This document shows positions 13,875 to 18,674 of a stretch of 18,674 nt of DNA, in pieces. The stretch lies in assembly GCA_035634055.1 (NCBI GenBank), contig DASQDR010000263.1, positions 1-18,674 on the forward strand, read 5' to 3'. The first letter of the stretch is position 1. Each line of letters starts with the position of its first letter. The translations under genes and the position numbers were made by a program. Source of the stretch: JAICTV01 sp035634055. GTDB taxonomy: Bacteria; Planctomycetota; Phycisphaerae; Tepidisphaerales; Tepidisphaeraceae. The notes beneath the pieces are model-generated. The model had not been told where the DNA came from. It did not search any database and was given only the letters and a program-made list of their open reading frames with translations.

Positions 13875-16541
13875 TCACGCCAGCCCGAACTTCTTCCGCA
13901 GCGCCCACTCGGTTGACAGGCATGCGAGGACGAACCCGAACAACCAGGGGCTGTCCCACAGCGGGTACTCGACAAGCTGCGCCTGCCGCTCGCGGCCCTC
14001 GGCCAGCAGGCGCGGGAGCAGCGCCACCTGCTCGAGCGGCACGAGCTGCCCGCCCGACGACTCGGCCATCCGGCGCAGCAGGCGCTCGTCGCCGGACAAG
14101 TCCGCCAGCTCGGGCGCGAGGTTGGGCGCGACGCGCAGCGGCAGCGTGACCGGGTCGGGCGGGATCTCGGCCGACGGGTCGGGCGGCGCGTCCAGCCGAA
14201 GCACGTAATCGCCCGCCGGCAGTCCCGGCAGCTCTCCCTCGTAGCGCCCGTCATTGCCGTCCCCGCCGCCGGCCGCGGTCAGCGTCGCCGTCGCGATCGT
14301 TTCGTCCCGGTGCAGCACGTGCACAAGCTGACTCTCGGCGTCGGCGGGCGCTCCATCGCTGGCAAGCACGCGCGCGCGCAGCTTCACCGGCCGCCCCGGC
14401 TCCGGCGACAGCTCCGCCGCGTCCAGCCAGAGGTTCTGCTCCGACGCGGCGTACGGCTGCGCGCCCGCGCGGCGGAAGAGCTGCGGCCAGAAGGCGTCGC
14501 CCGCGCCGGGGTGGCCGCGCCAGCGCCACGCCTCGTCGGTGCCGAGGTAGATCACGCGACCGGCGCCGCGGGCGGATTCGGTCATGACCGCCTCGCCGGA
14601 TTCGCGCTCGGCGAGCACCGCCCGCGCCTCCTGCCGCAACCGCGCCACCGGGGCCACGCGCGACACCGGCGGCAGCCGCGGCCACTGCGCGGCAGCCTGC
14701 GCGTCCGCGCGGTCGGGCACCAGGCGGAAGTGCGGCTCGCCTCCGGGCCAGGTCCGCCACGGCGCGTCGTCGCCGATGTCGAAGGGCAGCCAATCCCACG
14801 CTGAGGCGTGCGACACGTACTCCGCCGGCACCTGCGCCCCCGCCAGCAGCAGGACCGTTCCGCCGCGCTGGCGGACGAGGCGATCGAGCGCGTCCCACTG
14901 CGGCTCGCTCAGCGCGCCCGGCGGGAGGTCGCACAGCACCACGACGTCCTGCGCCCGAATGGCCGCTGGCGTCAGCCGGTACGCCTCCTGCTCGTCCAGC
15001 TCGCGCACCGCCACCCACGGCGCGCGCGATAGCGCGTCGTGCAGCGAGGCGTGCTGCCGCCCGGCGTCGGCGCCGACCAGCACCGTCACGCGCAGCGGGT
15101 CGGCTGACACTTTCAGCCACCGCTCGGCGCGGTTGTTCTCGTCGCTGATCTCGCCGGGCACCGGCAGCACCGTAGCCGCGAGCCGCGCGGGGCCAGCGCG
15201 GCGGGCGGTCATCTCAAATTCGACTGAGCCCTGGGCTTCCTCGCCCACCGTGACCGCCCGCGCCTGGCGGTCGTCCCCCGCGTCGAGCCGCACCTCGAGC
15301 GACTGCCCGACGAACCCGGCGGCGCGGAAATCGACGCGGACGGCGAAGGTCTCGCCGGCGCGCACGACATCGGGCGAGGAGACGGCGGTCACCGAGACGT
15401 CGCGCCGCGGCCCCGGCGGTGCGATCGGGACGGCGTACAGCGGCGCGCCCAGCGCCGAAAGGTCGGCCGCCGCTGCGGCCTGATCATCACCGCCGACCTG
15501 CCGCCCGTCGCTGAGCAGCACGACCGCCTGCACCGCGCGGCCGCGGATCCGGCGCACCGCTTCGCGGGGCATTCCGGTGATGTCGCTCCGCGCGCCGCTC
15601 GCGACAACCGCGCCGTCGTCCCCCACGCGCAGCGCGCCGAGCGGTCGCAGGTCATCGTCAAAGGTGAAGGCGGAGACCGGCGCGCCCGCCGGCAGCGACG
15701 CCAGCAGCCCGGTGCCCGGCTGCGCGAGCGCCCGCTCCGCTAGCGCCGCGCGCGTGAGCCGGCCGACGCCGATGCAGGCGGCGCGGACCTGCGGGTCGGT
15801 GTCGAACAGCCGCGCGTCCGCCGCCGCCTGCGCCGACGCCAGGGCGGCGGTGGCGGCGGCGAGCTTGGCGCGCACCGAGCGAACGGCCGCGTCGTCGAAT
15901 GCCGGTGGGAACTGCTTCAGCTCCGCCAGGCGCTGCGGCAACTCGCGCGCGGCCGCGGCCGGCGCGGGCGGGAGCGGCCCGATTGCTTCGAGCGACTCCT
16001 GTAGCGTGGTGACGGCGTCGCGCAGCCGCGCCTGCGCCGCCGCCACGCCGCGGCCGGAGAGCCGCGCGTAATCCGCCTCCCCGCGCGCCCGCGACACGCG
16101 GTCAAGCCGCGCGCGCAGCGCGTCGAGCTGCCGCGCGACGCCGGGCGCAGCCTCCTGCCGCGCCTCCGGCGGCAACGCGCCCAGCCCCGCCGCCAGCGCG
16201 ACCAGATCCGCGGGCGCGCGGCCGCGGTCGCTCACGCTCATGCTGTGCGACTGGTCCACCAGGACAACGACCGTTCCCTGCTGCGCCGGCGTGCGCGGCC
16301 GCAGCACCGCGGGGCGAACGACCGACACCGCCAGCGCCGCCACCGACATCACCCGCAGCGCCGCCGGCGCCCACCGCCACGTGCGCGGCAGCCGGCGCGT
16401 CTGCGGCGGGTAGAGCCACAGCACCGCCGCCACCAGCACCGCCAGCAGCGCGATCGCCGCCGGCAGCAGCCCTGGCGATTGCCACAGCACCTGCGCCAGC
16501 GGTCGCGGCGGCGGCAGGAGCAGCGATGGCGAGATTCCCAT
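13875..16541 (-). CDS. Membrane protein with an interrupted VWA domain (BatA/VWA family)
   Basis: The product has 888 residues. Two N-terminal helices (24-44, 59-79) lead into a von Willebrand A domain whose metal site (MIDAS) is D96-x-S98-x-S100 (VDQSHSMS), with likely partners T322 (SDITGMP) and D345 (LLSDGRQ). Between the first motif and the others lies an Ala/Arg/Glu-rich helical insertion of about 180 residues (105-285). Beyond the VWA domain come a CARDB-like beta-sandwich (380-480), a region resembling a class I glutamine amidotransferase fold (about 490-600, without a catalytic Cys seen), another beta domain and a C-terminal helix (about 863-882) with a basic tail. ATG at 16541 is chosen for GGAGGAG (16556-16550) 8 nt upstream; GTG at 16544 is the alternative. 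The start overlaps the previous stop (TGATG). It probably binds partners in an extracytoplasmic complex. Confidence 0.85.
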   Translation of the reverse strand: MGISPSLLLPPPRPLAQVLWQSPGLLPAAIALLAVLVAAVLWLYPPQTRRLPRTWRWAPAALRVMSVAALAVSVVRPAVLRPRTPAQQGTVVVLVDQSHSMSVSDRGRAPADLVALAAGLGALPPEARQEAAPGVARQLDALRARLDRVSRARGEADYARLSGRGVAAAQARLRDAVTTLQESLEAIGPLPPAPAAAARELPQRLAELKQFPPAFDDAAVRSVRAKLAAATAALASAQAAADARLFDTDPQVRAACIGVGRLTRAALAERALAQPGTGLLASLPAGAPVSAFTFDDDLRPLGALRVGDDGAVVASGARSDITGMPREAVRRIRGRAVQAVVLLSDGRQVGGDDQAAAAADLSALGAPLYAVPIAPPGPRRDVSVTAVSSPDVVRAGETFAVRVDFRAAGFVGQSLEVRLDAGDDRQARAVTVGEEAQGSVEFEMTARRAGPARLAATVLPVPGEISDENNRAERWLKVSADPLRVTVLVGADAGRQHASLHDALSRAPWVAVRELDEQEAYRLTPAAIRAQDVVVLCDLPPGALSEPQWDALDRLVRQRGGTVLLLAGAQVPAEYVSHASAWDWLPFDIGDDAPWRTWPGGEPHFRLVPDRADAQAAAQWPRLPPVSRVAPVARLRQEARAVLAERESGEAVMTESARGAGRVIYLGTDEAWRWRGHPGAGDAFWPQLFRRAGAQPYAASEQNLWLDAAELSPEPGRPVKLRARVLASDGAPADAESQLVHVLHRDETIATATLTAAGGGDGNDGRYEGELPGLPAGDYVLRLDAPPDPSAEIPPDPVTLPLRVAPNLAPELADLSGDERLLRRMAESSGGQLVPLEQVALLPRLLAEGRERQAQLVEYPLWDSPWLFGFVLACLSTEWALRKKFGLA

Positions 16542-18674
16542 CACGCCGGCTCCTCCGCCGTCCAGGCGCGCGCCATCGCCAGCTCGATCACGAACAGCCC
16601 GAGCACTGCGGCGAGCAGCGCGAGCCAGTACTCGCCGCTCGCCCGCTCACCGGCGCCCGCGCCGGTCTCGGCGAGCGTCGCGGGAGAGTACACGTTCCTG
16701 AAGCCGAGCGCGCCGGAGATTTCCTGCCAGCGCTGCGGCGACAGCGGCGTCAGGTCGGATTCCTCGGCCGGGGGAGCGACGCTGAACACTGCGGCCGGCA
16801 GCGCGCCGGCGCTCGCGGCCGCGCCCGCCACGCCGGGCGCCGCGGGCGGCCGTTGGGGGCGGATGGTGTAGAGGCCGGGCACGCGCGTGTCGGCGTAACG
16901 CGCCTCCAGCCGACCGTCCACCTCGTCCAGTTCGATCACCTCGCGCGTGCCGTCCGGCCGTTGCACCGCGGCTCGCGCGACGTCGGGCAGCGCGTCGAAG
17001 CTCGCTAGCAGTTCCTGCCCCGGCATCACGTTCCGTCGCGGCAGCGACGCGCTGGCGAGGTGTCGCGCGGCCGACTGCACGAGCGGAAGGTAGACGTTGC
17101 TCAGTGGCAGCGACGACATCTCCGCGCCCAGCGAGCACGTGATCAGCAGCACGCGGCCGCGCCCGAAGGGCGACTCGATCAGCAGCGGGTCACCGGACGA
17201 CAGGCCCGCCAGCACGTGCGAGGCCACGGTGCGACCGGTGACCGGGAAGCATCGCAGCACGCCGCCGGGGATGCTGAAGCCAGCGGTGCCATCCGCCCCG
17301 CCGCCGCCACCAGCGCCCATCCCGCCGCCACCGCCGGCGGCCGAGGCGCCGGCGCGTCCGTCGATCGCGCGGGTGGTCCCGCCGGCGTCGATCGTAGCGC
17401 CCGCGTCGCTCGCGCCGCGCGGCGCCAGGAACCGCAACACCGGGTGCGACCACTCGACGGTCGCCGGCTCGACGCGCAGCGGCGGCTGCGCGGCGGGCGA
17501 AAGCGGCTGGAGCAGCGCGGGGAGCAGGCCGGCATCCTCCCGAAACATCAGGCGGTTGTAGTCCGCCGTCCGCGCCGCCGGCCCCGGCGCCAGCAACAGC
17601 CCGCCGCCGCCGTAGACGAATCGCTCGACCGCCCGCGCCTGCGACTCCGACAGCGCCGGCACATCGTCGAGCACCAGCACCTGGTTTCCCGCCAGCGCGT
17701 CCTCGTCCCACTCGTCGGCCGTCACGATGGTGAGCGCCGCGAGATCCGCACCATTCGCCGCACCGCCGCGACCACCACCGTCAGAACCCGGTTCGATGGC
17801 ATCACCAACGCCGCGGTGCGCGTCGAACGGCGCGAGCGCGGCCGCGAGGTAATCCGCCTCACCCGCGCGCGGCGGGCGGCCGCGGACGACCAGCACGCGG
17901 ATGGGCGAGACGACGTCGACGACCGCGGTGCAGATGTCGTCCAGGTCGTTGTCCGCCCGCACCTCCGCCGTCAGCACCTGCGCGGCCAGCCGTCGCCCGA
18001 GCGTGACGGTGCAGGTGACGGGGCGCTGCTCCCGCGGCTCGAGGTTCAGCGTGGCGGCGTACACCTCGCGCCCCGCGAGGCGGAGCGCCAGCGGCACGCC
18101 CAGGCGCGCGGATGGGCCGTCATTGCGAACCGTCACCTCCACATCGACGGCGCCGCCGGCGACGGCGGGCGGGTTGACCAGGTCGATTGCCGTAACCGCC
18201 ACGTTGTCTCCCGCGACGCCGGCCGGGCCGACCGGGATGACGGCGAACTCGGCGCGCAACTGCGCGATCTGCTCGCGAAACGCGCCGGCGAACGCGGCGC
18301 TCCCCGCGTCGCGCCAGGTGGCGGCCTGGTGGTCGGTGATGACGTAGAGCCGGCGCTGCGGGACCTCCTGGAGATCGAGCGCCTCGGCGGCGGCGGTCAG
18401 GGCGGCGGCCAGGTCGGCCCCGCCGGCGCGGGCGCGCAGCTCACCGGCGCGGGCGGCGACGGACTGGAGGTCGCCGGTGAACGCGGGCGGCGGCGCTTGC
18501 GCCGCGCGCGGGGCAGCGGGAATCAGGCAGGCGCGGTCGCCGCGGCGCAGCCCCGAGAGCACCTGCAACACCGCCGCCCGCGCCTGCGCTATCCGCGAGC
18601 CGCCGACGTCATCGTGGCCCATGGAGGCGGAGCAATCGACCACGATGGCGACGGCGACCCTCCCGCGCTCGGCG
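16541..18674 (-). CDS. BatA-like VWA membrane protein (5' partial, runs off the window)
   Basis: The visible frame has 710 residues and continues past the right edge; the missing N-terminus should hold the BatA-type membrane helices. The visible part starts in the first VWA strand (RVAVAIVVDCSASMGH), with MIDAS D13-x-S15-x-S17. A CARDB-like domain (AVDVEVTVRNDGPSARLGVP) follows, then a segment like a glutamine amidotransferase fold (RVLVVRG; VLVLDDVPALSESQARAVER; GGGGLLLAPG), a Gly-rich loop (about 450-475), a further beta domain and a C-terminal helix (YWLALLAAVLGLFVIELAMA). The GTG at 18643 is not the start, because coding pattern and domain homology continue upstream. It overlaps the next gene by one base. 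In planctomycetes such proteins sit with MoxR AAA+ ATPases and DUF58 proteins, expected beyond the edge. Confidence 0.87.
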   Translation of the reverse strand, partial: AERGRVAVAIVVDCSASMGHDDVGGSRIAQARAAVLQVLSGLRRGDRACLIPAAPRAAQAPPPAFTGDLQSVAARAGELRARAGGADLAAALTAAAEALDLQEVPQRRLYVITDHQAATWRDAGSAAFAGAFREQIAQLRAEFAVIPVGPAGVAGDNVAVTAIDLVNPPAVAGGAVDVEVTVRNDGPSARLGVPLALRLAGREVYAATLNLEPREQRPVTCTVTLGRRLAAQVLTAEVRADNDLDDICTAVVDVVSPIRVLVVRGRPPRAGEADYLAAALAPFDAHRGVGDAIEPGSDGGGRGGAANGADLAALTIVTADEWDEDALAGNQVLVLDDVPALSESQARAVERFVYGGGGLLLAPGPAARTADYNRLMFREDAGLLPALLQPLSPAAQPPLRVEPATVEWSHPVLRFLAPRGASDAGATIDAGGTTRAIDGRAGASAAGGGGGMGAGGGGGADGTAGFSIPGGVLRCFPVTGRTVASHVLAGLSSGDPLLIESPFGRGRVLLITCSLGAEMSSLPLSNVYLPLVQSAARHLASASLPRRNVMPGQELLASFDALPDVARAAVQRPDGTREVIELDEVDGRLEARYADTRVPGLYTIRPQRPPAAPGVAGAAASAGALPAAVFSVAPPAEESDLTPLSPQRWQEISGALGFRNVYSPATLAETGAGAGERASGEYWLALLAAVLGLFVIELAMARAWTAEEPA

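Overview
The window is very GC-rich DNA that most likely comes from a planctomycete, possibly a Phycisphaerae-like lineage; the phylum call is an inference. It rests on three things. Two encoded proteins carry the LEPR-XLL type N-terminal export motif. A large surface protein combines CSLREA-like, Pmp-like and choice-of-anchor modules. A gene cluster pairs BatA/VWA membrane proteins with a DUF4175-like protein. No rRNA, tRNA, CRISPR array, insertion sequence or phage gene was seen.

Layout. (1) 1-3530 (+) is a giant exported repeat protein lacking only its first residues; a strong hairpin terminator follows at 3564-3600. (2) 6963-3722 (-) is a compact operon read leftward: ECF sigma factor, zinc-binding anti-sigma factor, small membrane-anchored LTxxQ-like protein, then an exported LEPR-XLL protein with a C-terminal membrane helix. 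The first three genes overlap by 4 nt each (GTGA, ATGA). (3) 8621-7158 (-) is a GH4 glycosidase of the MelA type. (4) 8622-8986 is a divergent intergenic region with promoter-like sequences and a 14-bp triplicated repeat. (5) 8987-11442 (+) is glcE-glcF, two subunits of glycolate oxidase, without glcD and with a short GlcE. (6) 18674-11493 (-) is a second leftward cluster: a BatA/VWA protein (cut by the window end), a second VWA membrane protein, a DUF4175-like membrane protein and a small single-helix protein.

How the parts may work together. The sigma/anti-sigma pair is probably an envelope-signal switch. The LTxxQ-like protein could be its periplasmic sensor or modulator, and the LEPR-XLL protein its surface output or an anchored accessory; this coupling is inferred from gene overlap and order. 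The right-hand cluster resembles the planctomycete MoxR/DUF58/VWA neighbourhood, whose MoxR and DUF58 genes would lie beyond the right edge. The GH4 enzyme and glycolate oxidase point to sugar and C2-acid use but need not be functionally linked.

All gene calls come from reading the translated sequence for motifs and composition. No database search was possible.
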